In this document: positions 18,981-27,479 of the stretch, piece after piece
How the letters are laid out: each line of letters begins with the position of its first letter
Numbering within the stretch: position 1 is the stretch's first letter
Source: Methylorubrum populi
Lineage (GTDB): Bacteria; Pseudomonadota; Alphaproteobacteria; Rhizobiales; Beijerinckiaceae
DNA: 64,000 nt
Assembly: GCF_002355515.1 (NCBI RefSeq)
Contig: NZ_AP014809.1
Span: forward strand, 248,001-312,000
Direction of reading: 5' to 3'
Program-made: the position numbers and the translations under genes
The notes under the pieces: generated by a model
Database searches by the model: none
Told to the model about the DNA's origin: nothing
The model's input: the letters and a program-made list of their open reading frames with translations, nothing else

Positions 18981-19781
18981 ATGTCCCCAGGTCCCTACGT
19001 TTCCTATCTTCGATCCGCCGGTACCGGACCGGCGACCTCCAGCCTAGCCTCTCAGCGCGAGGCGGTCTCGCGCCATCTCGGCCGCCGCGGTCGGCTGGTC
19101 GACGAGGTCATCGAAAGCGCGGCCGATCCGCAGCAACCCGGCCTGCAGGCGGCGCTCTCCCTGTGCCTCCGTCACGGGGCGACGCTCCTCATGGCCGAAC
19201 TCGATCCGCTCAGCGAGGATGCCGATTTTCTTCGACGTCTCAGCCGCGACCTGCGCGCGCGCGACCTGCGGTTTTCGGCCGCCGACCGTCCGGAGGTCAG
19301 CGAGCACACGCTCGGCATCATGGCCGCAGTGGCAGAAGCCGAGACGCGTCTCGGCGTCAGGCGTACGCCGGAGACGATGGCACGGCGCCGCGAGTTCTAC
19401 GCGCGCTTCACGGCGGACCGGCAGGTGACGCCCGTGACCGTCGAAACCGGCGTTTCGATCGCGGGTTCGCCGCGCCCCCTGGCGGAAAGTCTGAATCGCG
19501 GCGAGGCCACGTCGAGAAGCCGAGAGCGGGCAGCGGAGGTGGCGCCAATCCTCAGCGAGATCCGCGCGGCCGGCGCGCTCACCCGGGAACAGGTCGCCAA
19601 CGCCCTCAACGCCCTCGGCATCCCTTCCGCGAGGGGGAGCCGCTGGTATCCGATGCAGGTCACGCGCATCGAGAAGCGCCTTGCCGCTGCGGCGGCTCGG
19701 GAGGGCGCATGCCCAGGAGGCTCGCACCCCGCCCGTCACCGATCCGCTTCGGAACGGACATTCGACGGGCAACGGACCTGA
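18981..19781 (+). CDS. Serine-recombinase-like protein, catalytic residues degenerate
   Basis: 266 residues from the ATG at 18981. The resolvase-like layout is recognisable: an N-terminal YVSYLRSAG segment followed by SLASQREAVSRHL, a central LMAELDPLSEDADFLRRL, a long helix IMAAVAEAETRLGV, and a C-terminal recombinase-domain end QVANALNALGIPSARGSRW. The usual YxRVST with its nucleophilic serine reads YLRSAG, and the KLDRLSR motif reads ELDPLSED, losing the arginines. It is therefore probably not an active recombinase and may act only as a DNA-binding protein. It is divergent from the regulator at 17.8-18.8 kb (143 bp gap), whose gene it might control. Confidence 0.65.
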   Translation: MSPGPYVSYLRSAGTGPATSSLASQREAVSRHLGRRGRLVDEVIESAADPQQPGLQAALSLCLRHGATLLMAELDPLSEDADFLRRLSRDLRARDLRFSAADRPEVSEHTLGIMAAVAEAETRLGVRRTPETMARRREFYARFTADRQVTPVTVETGVSIAGSPRPLAESLNRGEATSRSRERAAEVAPILSEIRAAGALTREQVANALNALGIPSARGSRWYPMQVTRIEKRLAAAAAREGACPGGSHPARHRSASERTFDGQRT

Positions 19782-19878
19782 AACGGGATCGACAGGCGGC
19801 TGGTCCCCGACACAGGGCAAGGGCTCGTCCGCCGAGCCGGACCGACGCGCCCGGCTCGAACGGGAGGGGCCGGCGTTC

Positions 19879-22095
19879 TCAGAACGTGACGGCGTATGCG
19901 ACTTCGACCGAGCGCGGGCGCCCCAGCAGCCACGCCGCCGAACTCCCGGTCACAGGATAGACCTTGTCGAGCAGGTTGTAGGCCCGCACGCTGAAATGCG
20001 AAGTCTCGCTGACGCGATAGTCGATGCTCGCGTTGACGACTTCGTAGGCCGGCCGCCGGGCCGTGTTGGCGAAGTCGCTGAAAGTCTCACCGACGAACTG
20101 CACACCGGCCCGCGCTTCCCAGCGCGGCGCAAAGGACCAGCTCAGCCAGAGATTCGCCACGCGCTCGGGAACGTTGATCGGCTGGTTTCCGGCGAAGTTG
20201 ACGGCCGTGCTGCCGACAGCCTGCTGGAAATCGTCGTACTGCGCGTGAAGCAGCGCGATGTTGCCCTCTACGCGCCAATTCTCCCACAGGCCGAGCGAGG
20301 CGAACGCCTCGACACCGTGCGAGGATTGGCTGCCGACCTGAACCGAGACGGACGGCCGCAGCGGATCCACCGTCAGCAAGTTGTCCTTCTTGATCCGGTA
20401 ACCGGCCAAGGTGAACTCGCCGCGGCCTTCCCAGAACGACTGCTTGTAGCCGATCTCGATTTGCTCGCCGGTCGAGAGTTTGAAATCCTTCTGCGCCAGC
20501 GTCAGGGTGATCAGGGAATTCACCGGGTCGACGGCGGTGGCGTAGCTTGCGTAGAGCGAACTGTCCGGCGTTGGGTTGTAGACCGCACCGAAGCGATAGC
20601 TGAGCGCGCTGAAATCCTTGGTGAATCCGGCCGACGGGCTGCGTGGATCCTCCCGGCGGACCGTGGGCGCGTCATAGCGCACGCCGGCGATCAGCGAGAG
20701 CTGATCGGACAGCACAAGACGGTTCTCCGCAAAGAGCGAGTACTGATTCGAACTGGTGAGATAGCCAAGCGTGGTCGGGTCGAGGCTGGAAAAGATGCCC
20801 GGACTGAAAACGAACGGGTCGACGCTGGTTTCGCCGCGATAGGGCGAGTTGTTGGTGTGCGAGAACTTGATGTGGTTGACGTCGAAGCCGGCGACGAACT
20901 CGTTGCGCAGGCCGAACAGCTCGCCCTTGAAGGCGGCATCGAAGCGATTGCCGATCTGTTCCTGATTATGGAAGATCTCGATCGGGCTGGTCCGGCGGAT
21001 CAGGCCTGTGCTCGGCACGAAGGCGTAGCTCTCGACATTGCGCCAGTGCCGATCCGACACGAGACGGTACGCCGTATTTCGGATCGTGATGTCGGCGGTG
21101 GGCGTCCACTCGGTCTTGAACTGGGTCCAGTTGTCCTCGAAGACGATGCGGCTGTCGTTGACGTTGTAGTTGTTGAACCGGGTTCGCGGATCGATCCGGC
21201 CGCCGATCAGCGGGGTGCCGAAGTAGCGCAACGGTTCTTGGTAGCCGTAATCGTGCGACAGAGTGAAGGCGAGGTCGGGCGTGGCTTGGTAGAGCACAGC
21301 GCCCGAGACCGCGAGATTGGCGAAGTCGCCGTTCTGGCGCAGCCAGCCGTCGGCCTGATTGGCGCTGACGTTGAGGCGGTAGAAGACGTTCTCGCCGATG
21401 GGTCCACCGCTATCGATGGCAAGGCGCTTCACGCCGTCCGATCCGAGAGCGGCGCGTGCGGCGTTGATCGGGACGGCGACCGGCTTCTTGGGCACGACGT
21501 TGATGACGCCGCCGATGGCGCCGTCGCCGTACAGCACGGAAGCCGGCCCGCGCAGCACCTCGATGCGATCGACGTTCCAGGTGTCGAACGGGTAGGTGAT
21601 CGTACCGGCGCCGACATAGAGCCGGGTTCCGTCATAGAGCTGCATGACCGAATTGACGCCGGCAAAGCCGCGGGAAGTGTAGGCGCCGAGACCGTTGCCG
21701 GGCGCGCCGATCGTCGTGATGCCGGCGGCGTTCTGGGTGATCGCCTCCTGCACCGTCTCCTGCCCGCGCTCGCGGATCTTCTGGCCCGGTATGATCTCGA
21801 CGCTCGCGGGCGTCTCCAGCGGCGAGAGGTCGAGGCGGCTGCCGCTGCGGCTCGGTGCGGTGAGATTCAGCCCGGTCGGCGCCGCCGTGTAGGGCGTGCG
21901 CGCCAGAAGCCGTGTGCCGGACCCGGTCCCTTGTACGGCCAGCTCCTCCAGCGCGACGGCATGCGGCTCCGTGGTGATCGCCGCGCGCTCCTGTGCCGCG
22001 AGAAGGGTCGAGCTCAGAGCGAGAGCGCCGGTCGATAGCAAAAGCGCAGCGGGCAGACGCTCGGCGGGCGAGCGGGTGCGAAAAGCAGGCAACAT
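19879..22095 (-). CDS. TonB-dependent outer-membrane receptor, riboswitch-controlled
   Basis: 738 residues from the ATG at 22095. An N-terminal signal peptide is clear (LPAALLLSTGALALSSTLL then AQERA). The plug domain contains SVEIIPGQKIRERGQETVQ and the motif IEVLRGPASVLYGDGAIGG near residue 170. The rest is a 22-strand-type barrel ending YAVTF with C-terminal phenylalanine. Overall it resembles the siderophore-receptor branch. However, the cobalamin riboswitch in its leader argues for a role in corrinoid (or cobalt) uptake across the outer membrane. There are no BtuCDF genes nearby. The start was chosen for the signal peptide; frame upstream of it lies in the riboswitch tail. Confidence 0.9.
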   Translation of the reverse strand: MLPAFRTRSPAERLPAALLLSTGALALSSTLLAAQERAAITTEPHAVALEELAVQGTGSGTRLLARTPYTAAPTGLNLTAPSRSGSRLDLSPLETPASVEIIPGQKIRERGQETVQEAITQNAAGITTIGAPGNGLGAYTSRGFAGVNSVMQLYDGTRLYVGAGTITYPFDTWNVDRIEVLRGPASVLYGDGAIGGVINVVPKKPVAVPINAARAALGSDGVKRLAIDSGGPIGENVFYRLNVSANQADGWLRQNGDFANLAVSGAVLYQATPDLAFTLSHDYGYQEPLRYFGTPLIGGRIDPRTRFNNYNVNDSRIVFEDNWTQFKTEWTPTADITIRNTAYRLVSDRHWRNVESYAFVPSTGLIRRTSPIEIFHNQEQIGNRFDAAFKGELFGLRNEFVAGFDVNHIKFSHTNNSPYRGETSVDPFVFSPGIFSSLDPTTLGYLTSSNQYSLFAENRLVLSDQLSLIAGVRYDAPTVRREDPRSPSAGFTKDFSALSYRFGAVYNPTPDSSLYASYATAVDPVNSLITLTLAQKDFKLSTGEQIEIGYKQSFWEGRGEFTLAGYRIKKDNLLTVDPLRPSVSVQVGSQSSHGVEAFASLGLWENWRVEGNIALLHAQYDDFQQAVGSTAVNFAGNQPINVPERVANLWLSWSFAPRWEARAGVQFVGETFSDFANTARRPAYEVVNASIDYRVSETSHFSVRAYNLLDKVYPVTGSSAAWLLGRPRSVEVAYAVTF

Positions 22096-22225
22096 GGTAC
22101 GAGACGCCTCGGGCAACGGCAGTGGCACGTCACCGCGAACGAGGCCTCGGCGCACCGCCTCCTCTCGGGAATGGCGGGGCTTCGACACCCGCCAGGACAC
22201 CCCGCCCGACGCGTTTCGCGTGTGA

Positions 22226-22406
22226 CCACGACTGACGGCAGGTCTCCTGGCTCGCGGGTCGCTGCCCTCTCACCGTCTTCCCGGGCGAGGCTGCCCAGTG
22301 ACATGGTGGCGGAAGGCTCGCCGCTCACAGTTGCGGGGGCAGCCGCGGCATCGGGTTACCCCTCACCGCGTTCCCTTTTGATCCCCGAAGGGAACCGTCG
22401 AAGCCT
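22226..22406 (-). ncRNA. Cobalamin riboswitch in the leader of the TonB-dependent receptor
   Basis: On the minus strand the conserved elements occur in order. These are GGGAACGCGGTGAGG followed by GGTAACCCGATGCCGCGGCT, the core GCTGCCCCCGCAACTGTGA, the B12-box-like GTCACTGGG, and the 3' element GAGCCAGGAGACCTGCCG. The riboswitch ends about 130 bases before the receptor ATG at 22095. The family represses downstream genes when adenosylcobalamin is bound, usually by masking the ribosome-binding site. Confidence 0.93.
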
Positions 22407-22567
22407 AGCTATTCGCCGCCGGAAGGTGCTGTCAATTCCATCTCGGCCAGCGGATGCCATGTCGATGGGGCTAACGATGCGGCGCGAGGGAATGGGTGCG
22501 CCGAATCCGACGTCGTGCCGGCCGCGCTTTACTTCTGAGGCACTGGCCCAAATCGCGGGCACAGCAG

Positions 22568-23164
22568 CTACGGCGTGCGGCCCGGCGGCAGGATCATCGC
22601 CGTGTCCGGGTCTGACACGTCACCCTCCTGCTGCTGTTCGAGCGTCAGCTTCGTGGCCAATTCGGGCGTCTTCCCTTCCCCCATTTCCCGAGTCGCAGCG
22701 ACCTGCTTCTCGCGCGCCTGTTCCGGTGTGAGTTCGCCCCGAACCACCGACCGGGCGAGGTTCAGGCTGAGCACGTTCCCGGCTTCACTTTCACCGAAGG
22801 CCGTGAGCGTGCCTCGGGTCCGATCCGGGATCACGCTGCCGTTGAAGGTCGCCACTGCGCTGTAGAGGTTGAGCGGCACTTTGTAGGGAAGGATCTGCTC
22901 CACGACGTCGCTGTGCTTGGCCGGAAAATCGTGCTCGGCCCCCACCTTGTGCACCACGGTTCGGATCCAGGGTCCATTACGGTGCCAGATCAGCAGAGTC
23001 GCCGTCTGCTCCTGCGGAGGGCCGTACTTCTCCACCAACGCCGCCGCGGCCTTGCGTGCGGGCTCCGGCCAATCCTGCGCGATCGGTTCGGCGGCGCCGG
23101 CGCGGCCGGCTCCCAGAACAAGCGCGACGGCGAGGGCCAAACGGCGGGAGCCGGACGAGAACAT
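22568..23164 (-). CDS. Secreted protein of unknown function
   Basis: 198 residues from the ATG at 23164 with GGGAGG a few bases upstream. A cleavable signal peptide is evident: SRRLALAVALVLGAGRAGA then AEPI. The mature part has a tryptophan-proline start (QDWPEPARKAAAALVEKYG), central strands (TLLIWHRNGPWIRTVVH), and a lysine/glutamate-rich helical tail ending in PPGRTP. No cysteines remain after cleavage and no catalytic motif is visible, so I cannot name a family. It is divergent from the iorA-like gene and upstream of the riboswitch on the same strand. Confidence 0.75.
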   Translation of the reverse strand: MFSSGSRRLALAVALVLGAGRAGAAEPIAQDWPEPARKAAAALVEKYGPPQEQTATLLIWHRNGPWIRTVVHKVGAEHDFPAKHSDVVEQILPYKVPLNLYSAVATFNGSVIPDRTRGTLTAFGESEAGNVLSLNLARSVVRGELTPEQAREKQVAATREMGEGKTPELATKLTLEQQQEGDVSDPDTAMILPPGRTP

Positions 23165-23298
23165 GGAACCTCCCTGGCGGCGCCGAGCCGGATCGGGCCG
23201 CTGCGAAAATGAGACGCTGGCTGCGATCCGGTCGCGTTGCCCCGGCCCCGCGCCGGGTATAGGCCCAGCATTCGAGAATAGTTCCAGGGAGACGCCCG

Positions 23299-23769
23299 AT
23301 GGCGCAGCAGATGTCGCTGGACGTGAACGGGAACGCGACGCGCGTGACCGTGGATGACCCCGAAACACCGCTTCTCTACGTGCTGCGCGACGATCTCGGC
23401 CTGCACGGCCCGCGCTTCGGCTGCGGCCTCGGCCAGTGCGGCTCCTGCACGGTGCATATCGACGGGCAGGCGGTGCGCTCCTGCATCACCCCGGTTTCCG
23501 GCCTGAAAGCGGGGGCGAAGATCGTGACCCTCGAAGGCCTCGGCGGCCCGGACAAGCTCCACCCGGTGCAGGCAGCCTTCATCGAGGAGCAGGCGGCGCA
23601 GTGCGGCTACTGCATCAACGGCATGATCATGCAGTCGGCGGCCCTGCTCAACGAAACGCCGAAGCCCGACGAGGCGGCGATCCGGCAGGCGCTGGCACAA
23701 AACCTCTGCCGCTGCGGCACCCACCTGCGGATCGTGCGCGCCGTCCAGCGCGCCGCCGGCACGCTCTGA
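23299..23769 (+). CDS. iorA: 2Fe-2S small subunit of an isoquinoline 1-oxidoreductase-like molybdenum hydroxylase
   Basis: 156 residues of the xanthine-oxidase family ferredoxin subunit. The plant-type 2Fe-2S motif CGLGQCGSCTVHIDG is near residue 43. The second all-helical 2Fe-2S domain has CGYCINGMIMQ near residue 100 and NLCRCGTH near residue 136. Together with the next gene it forms an alpha/beta enzyme that hydroxylates N-heteroaromatics or oxidises aldehydes, using water as oxygen source and passing electrons to cytochromes. No separate FAD subunit is present, as in IorAB-type enzymes. It lies 14 bp before the large subunit. Confidence 0.9.
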   Translation: MAQQMSLDVNGNATRVTVDDPETPLLYVLRDDLGLHGPRFGCGLGQCGSCTVHIDGQAVRSCITPVSGLKAGAKIVTLEGLGGPDKLHPVQAAFIEEQAAQCGYCINGMIMQSAALLNETPKPDEAAIRQALAQNLCRCGTHLRIVRAVQRAAGTL

Positions 23770-23783
23770 GGGAGGTTGCAGCG

Positions 23784-26009
23784 ATGAACGCGCCCACACT
23801 TTCCCGCCGAAGCCTGCTCCTCCAGGGCGGCGCCCTGGTCGTCGGCTTCTCGCTCAGCGGCCGCGACGCCCTCGCGCAGCAGGTCTTCGCGCCGGTTGCC
23901 ACCAACGGCTTCTCGAAGCCGGTTGCGCCGGATCAGGTGGACAGCTTCCTGGCGCTGGGCGCCGACGGGCGCGCCACCATCTTCTCCGGCAAGGTCGATC
24001 TCGGCACCGGCATCAAGACCGCGCTGGCGCAGATGGCCGCCGAGGAACTCGACCTGCCCCTCGATCGCGTCAGCGTCGTACAGGGCGACACCGCCCTGAC
24101 CCCCGACCAGGGCCCGACCTACGGCAGCCTCTCGATCCAGAAGGGCGGCGTCGAGATCCGGCAGGCGGCCGCGACCGCGCGGGCCCGCCTCGTTCGGCTC
24201 GCGGGCGAACGCCTCGGCCTGCCCGCCGAGGCGCTGGTGAGCGAGAACGGCACCGTGCGGCCGAAGGCCGGCGGACCGGGCCTCACCTATGCCGAACTCG
24301 TCAAGGACGGGCGCTTCGACCTGAAGATCGATCCCGCCGTCGCCACCAAGGATCCGGCGGCCTTCGCGCTCGTCGGCAAGTCGGTGGCGCGGGTCGACAT
24401 CCCGGAGAAGATCACCGGCCGCTTCACCTACATGCAGGATTACCGGGTGCCCGGCATGGTGCATGCCCGCGTCGTCCGCCCGCCGGCCATCGGCGCGGAA
24501 CTGCAGAGCGTGGACGAGGCCTCGGTCGCGGGCATCCCGGGTCTGATCCGTGTGGTGCGCCAGGGCAATTTCCTGGCGGTCGTCGCCGAGAAGGAGTGGG
24601 CGGCCGTGAAGGCGGCCGGGCAGCTCAAGGCGACGTGGTCGCGGTGGGAAGGCCTGCCCGAGCAGGACAAGCTCTGGCAGCATGTCCGCGCCACCAAGGT
24701 GACGAAGGACGACGTCACCAGCAGCACGGGCGATGCCGAGGCGGCGCTCGGCCAGGCCGCGCGCGTCCTGGAGGCGAGCTACGACTTTGCCATCCACACC
24801 CACGGCTCGATCGGGCCCTCTTGCGCCATCGCGGAGTTCAAGGACGGGCTGCTCACCTGCTGGACCGCCTCGCAGATGACGCACGCCCTGCGCAAGCAAC
24901 TCGCGGCGATGACCGGCCTGGCGCCGGAGGCGGTGCGCTGCATCTACGTCGAGGGCTCGGGCTGCTACGGCCGCAACGGCCACGAGGACGCGGCGGGTGA
25001 CGCGGCGCTCCTCGCCCGAGCGGTCGGCCGGCCTGTGCGCGTGCAGTGGTCCCGGGCCGACGAGCACGGCTGGGACCCGAAGGGACCGCCGACGCTGATC
25101 GACCTGAAGGCGGGGCTCGACGGCCAGGGCAACGTCGCCGCCTGGTCCTCGCAATTCCACGTGCCGGAGGGCGCGGCCGGCAACGTGCCGCTGGTGGCGG
25201 CCGATCTCGCCGGTCTGCCGCATGAGACCACGATGTCGCCGGGCAACATCATCCAGAACTCGGCGCTGCCCTACGCCTTCCCGAACGTGCGTACGGTCTG
25301 CCACCGCCTGGCCACGACACCGTTCCGGCCCTCGTGGATCCGGACGCCGGGCCGGATGCAGAACACCTACGCCAACGAGGCCTTCCTCGACGAGTGCGCC
25401 GCGGCCGCGGGCGCCGATCCGCTGGAATACCGCCTGCGCGCCCTCAAGGATCCGCGCGGCATCGAGGTGCTGAAGCGGGTGGCAGGGATCGCCAAGTGGC
25501 AGGCCCGGCCCTCGCCGGCGAAGGAGGCCTCCGGCGACGTCCTGCGCGGGCGCGGCCTGTCCTACGTGAAGTACGAGCTGAATCGGACCTACGTGGCCGG
25601 CGTGGCCGAGGTGGAGGTCGATCGCCGGACCGGACGGGTCCGCGTGCCGCGCTTCTTCGTGGCTCAGGACTGCGGGCAGATCATCAACCCGGACGGCGTG
25701 CGCAACCAAGTCGACGGCAACGTCATCCAGACCGTGAGCCGCGTGCTGATGGAGGAGGTGACGTTCGACCGGGGCGCGGTGACGAGCCTCGACTGGGCGA
25801 GCTACCCGATCCTGACCTTCCCCGACGTGCCCGAAGTCGTGATCGACCTGATCGATCGGCCGACCGAGAAGCCGTGGGGCGCGGGCGAGCCCTCGGCCGC
25901 CATCGTGCCGGCGGCGATCTCGAACGCGATCTTCGACGCGACGGGCGCGCGCGTGCGTTCGGTGCCGTTCACGCCGACCAAAGTGAAGGCCGCCCTCCAG
26001 GCGACCTGA
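23784..26009 (+). CDS. iorB: Molybdopterin large subunit of an isoquinoline 1-oxidoreductase-like enzyme
   Basis: 741 residues from the ATG at 23784. A twin-arginine leader (RRSLLLQGGALVVGFSLSG) predicts export of the folded enzyme to the periplasm together with the small subunit. The molybdenum-cofactor domains follow: GKVDLGTGIKTALAQMAAEE, GSIGPSCAIAEF, a PFRPSWIRTPG segment, and the C-terminal EKPWGAGEPSAAIVPAAISNA with the conserved catalytic glutamate E in GAGEP. The substrate may be an N-heterocycle or an aldehyde and cannot be fixed from sequence. A cytochrome subunit and a maturation factor (XdhC) are not next to it. Confidence 0.9.
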   Translation: MNAPTLSRRSLLLQGGALVVGFSLSGRDALAQQVFAPVATNGFSKPVAPDQVDSFLALGADGRATIFSGKVDLGTGIKTALAQMAAEELDLPLDRVSVVQGDTALTPDQGPTYGSLSIQKGGVEIRQAAATARARLVRLAGERLGLPAEALVSENGTVRPKAGGPGLTYAELVKDGRFDLKIDPAVATKDPAAFALVGKSVARVDIPEKITGRFTYMQDYRVPGMVHARVVRPPAIGAELQSVDEASVAGIPGLIRVVRQGNFLAVVAEKEWAAVKAAGQLKATWSRWEGLPEQDKLWQHVRATKVTKDDVTSSTGDAEAALGQAARVLEASYDFAIHTHGSIGPSCAIAEFKDGLLTCWTASQMTHALRKQLAAMTGLAPEAVRCIYVEGSGCYGRNGHEDAAGDAALLARAVGRPVRVQWSRADEHGWDPKGPPTLIDLKAGLDGQGNVAAWSSQFHVPEGAAGNVPLVAADLAGLPHETTMSPGNIIQNSALPYAFPNVRTVCHRLATTPFRPSWIRTPGRMQNTYANEAFLDECAAAAGADPLEYRLRALKDPRGIEVLKRVAGIAKWQARPSPAKEASGDVLRGRGLSYVKYELNRTYVAGVAEVEVDRRTGRVRVPRFFVAQDCGQIINPDGVRNQVDGNVIQTVSRVLMEEVTFDRGAVTSLDWASYPILTFPDVPEVVIDLIDRPTEKPWGAGEPSAAIVPAAISNAIFDATGARVRSVPFTPTKVKAALQAT

Positions 26010-26039
26010 CAGGACGGCCGCAGCGGTCTCCGGCTCCGA

Positions 26040-26070
26040 GCGCCCGCTCCGCGCATCGCGCAGCGGGCGC
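26040..26070 (+). terminator. GC-rich hairpin after iorAB
   Basis: GCGCCCGCT at 26040-26048 pairs perfectly with AGCGGGCGC at 26062-26070, 31 bp after the iorB stop. There is no U-tract, so it may be an attenuating or RNA-stabilising hairpin rather than a simple intrinsic terminator. Confidence 0.4.
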
Positions 26071-26216
26071 GCGTCTCCGTGCGACGCTGTCGGCTCGGAG
26101 GGGGTGACCGAGCGGAAGCGTCCGTTCCGCCTGGACCGCTCGCAGCGCCACAGGGTCGAGCGAGTCCGCACGCCGATCCGCCACGCCTCGATCCACCCCT
26201 TCGGGGGCGGAGCGCC

Positions 26217-26759
26217 TCAAGGGAGGTCCGGCTCGACGGGCACCAAGTCTTTCAGAAAGCGCTGGCCGTTGCGGACGTACTGCTCGGCCACCATCCGCGT
26301 CATCGCGGCGATATCCATATCGCGGGTCGGCACGGCCTTGGCGGGAACGCCGACGATGAGGCTGCCGTCGGGAAACTCCGCGCCCTCGCGGACCAGAGCA
26401 TTCGCACCGACGAGGCAGTTTCGGCCGATGCGGGCTCCGTTGAGCACCGTGGCGCCCATGCCGATCAGGGTGTCGGCGCCGATCGTACAGCCGTGAACGA
26501 TGGCACCGTGCCCGACGGTCACGCCCGCTTCGATCGTGAGCGGGAAGCCCGGATCGGCGTGCAGCACTGCCCCGTCCTGGATGTTGGTGCGGTCGCCAAT
26601 CTCGATCGGATCGTTGTCGCCGCGGATCACCGCGCCGAACCAGATGCCGACATCGAGGCCGATCCGCACCCGGCCGATGACGTGGGCGCCCGGGGCGATC
26701 CAGATCCGGTTCGCATCCGCGATATGCGGGGCGTGCTCGCCCAAGCGATAGAGCGCCAT
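26217..26759 (-). CDS. Gamma-carbonic anhydrase-like hexapeptide-repeat protein
   Basis: 180 residues from the ATG at 26759 (MALYRLGEHAPHI). The left-handed beta-helix repeat pattern runs through residues 15-150 (IWIAPGAHVIGRVRIG, then GVTVGHGAIVHGCTIG). The zinc ligands of gamma-class enzymes are present: one histidine in VLHADPG and two in GHGAIVHG. Bacterial members include carbonic anhydrases and inactive or regulatory relatives (YrdA, PaaY). The catalytic glutamates of Cam are not obvious, so activity is uncertain. It stands alone between iorAB and a small membrane protein. Confidence 0.88.
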   Translation of the reverse strand: MALYRLGEHAPHIADANRIWIAPGAHVIGRVRIGLDVGIWFGAVIRGDNDPIEIGDRTNIQDGAVLHADPGFPLTIEAGVTVGHGAIVHGCTIGADTLIGMGATVLNGARIGRNCLVGANALVREGAEFPDGSLIVGVPAKAVPTRDMDIAAMTRMVAEQYVRNGQRFLKDLVPVEPDLP

Positions 26760-27074
26760 GGTCCGTCCCTCCTGATCGTGTCCGCCTCTTCCCGTCCGGC
26801 GCGAGGAGCCGACCGGTCGGGCGCGGTGACCGATACCGCGATCCACCCTGCGGGTGATGTCGAGACACGGCAATAGGCCGCGAAATATGCCGAGATTTCC
26901 ACGCGCCCCGACCTTGAAGCCGAGCCGGGGCAGCCCGTCCTTGCATGGGCGATTTCCGCAGGAAACCGGGCTGCTGACGACAGAAGGAGAAAACTTCTCT
27001 CAGGGGGGCGCACGGGAGAAGAAGTCTCTCGAACGCGCAGGAAATACGAAAAACGCCGCCATTGTTTCAGGGTT
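26760..27074. other. Intergenic gap without a supported gene
   Basis: The 315 bp between the gamma-carbonic-anhydrase-like gene and the small membrane protein hold only short frames with no convincing start or composition. A GGAGAAAACTTCTC palindrome-like stretch at about 26985-26998 is the only symmetry seen and may be an operator. Confidence 0.4.
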
Positions 27075-27374
27075 ATGCTCGACCGATCTGTAAAGCTGTC
27101 TTTCGGCCTCTCCGCAGCCCAGTCGGCTGCCATCCCACCGGTTGCCATGCGTCCCGTTCAGTTCGACTCCTTCGGCGAGCCCGTCGCTCAAGCGATCGAC
27201 GAAGAGCCCACCACCGCATCGCGCATCGCCCTGCGATCCGGAGTCGGCTTGTTCTGGGCGGCGGTGGTCGCGATCGTCGCCGCGCGGGCGATCTATTTCG
27301 ATCCGGCCGTGGCGGAGAAATTCAGCAGCGTCGCCGCGCTGTTCGGGCATCTCAGAACCGTCGTCGGTGTCTGA
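27075..27374 (+). CDS. Small single-pass membrane protein, function unknown
   Basis: 99 residues from an ATG with no clear ribosome-binding site; an internal ATG at 27147 (MRPVQFDSFG) would give 75 residues. One membrane segment is clear near residues 56-73 (VGLFWAAVVAIVAARAIYF), with a short polar C-terminus. I do not recognise a family. It is followed by an intrinsic terminator at 27408-27438, which supports it as a real transcribed gene. The flanking genes are both on the other strand. Confidence 0.55.
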   Translation: MLDRSVKLSFGLSAAQSAAIPPVAMRPVQFDSFGEPVAQAIDEEPTTASRIALRSGVGLFWAAVVAIVAARAIYFDPAVAEKFSSVAALFGHLRTVVGV

Positions 27375-27407
27375 GCCCGCCGCGACAAGTATCCGTCATC
27401 TGGCACT

Positions 27408-27438
27408 AAGGCGCCGCGGTGGATTCGCGGCGCCTTTT
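27408..27438 (+). terminator. Intrinsic terminator after the small membrane protein
   Basis: AAGGCGCCGCG at 27408-27418 pairs with CGCGGCGCCTT at 27426-27436 across a 7-base loop and runs into TTTT. The A-rich 5' side (AAGG) means it could also stop transcription arriving from the opposite side, that is the end of the SucD-like gene at 27480. Confidence 0.85.
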
Positions 27439-27479
27439 CGTATGGGATTTTCCCGCCGCGGGAGCCCCCGAGAGCGGCG

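Noticed and set aside
23607..26171. Long minus-strand open frame opposite iorB
   Set aside because: Histidine/arginine/glycine-rich shadow without motifs; the plus-strand molybdoenzyme is clearly the real gene.
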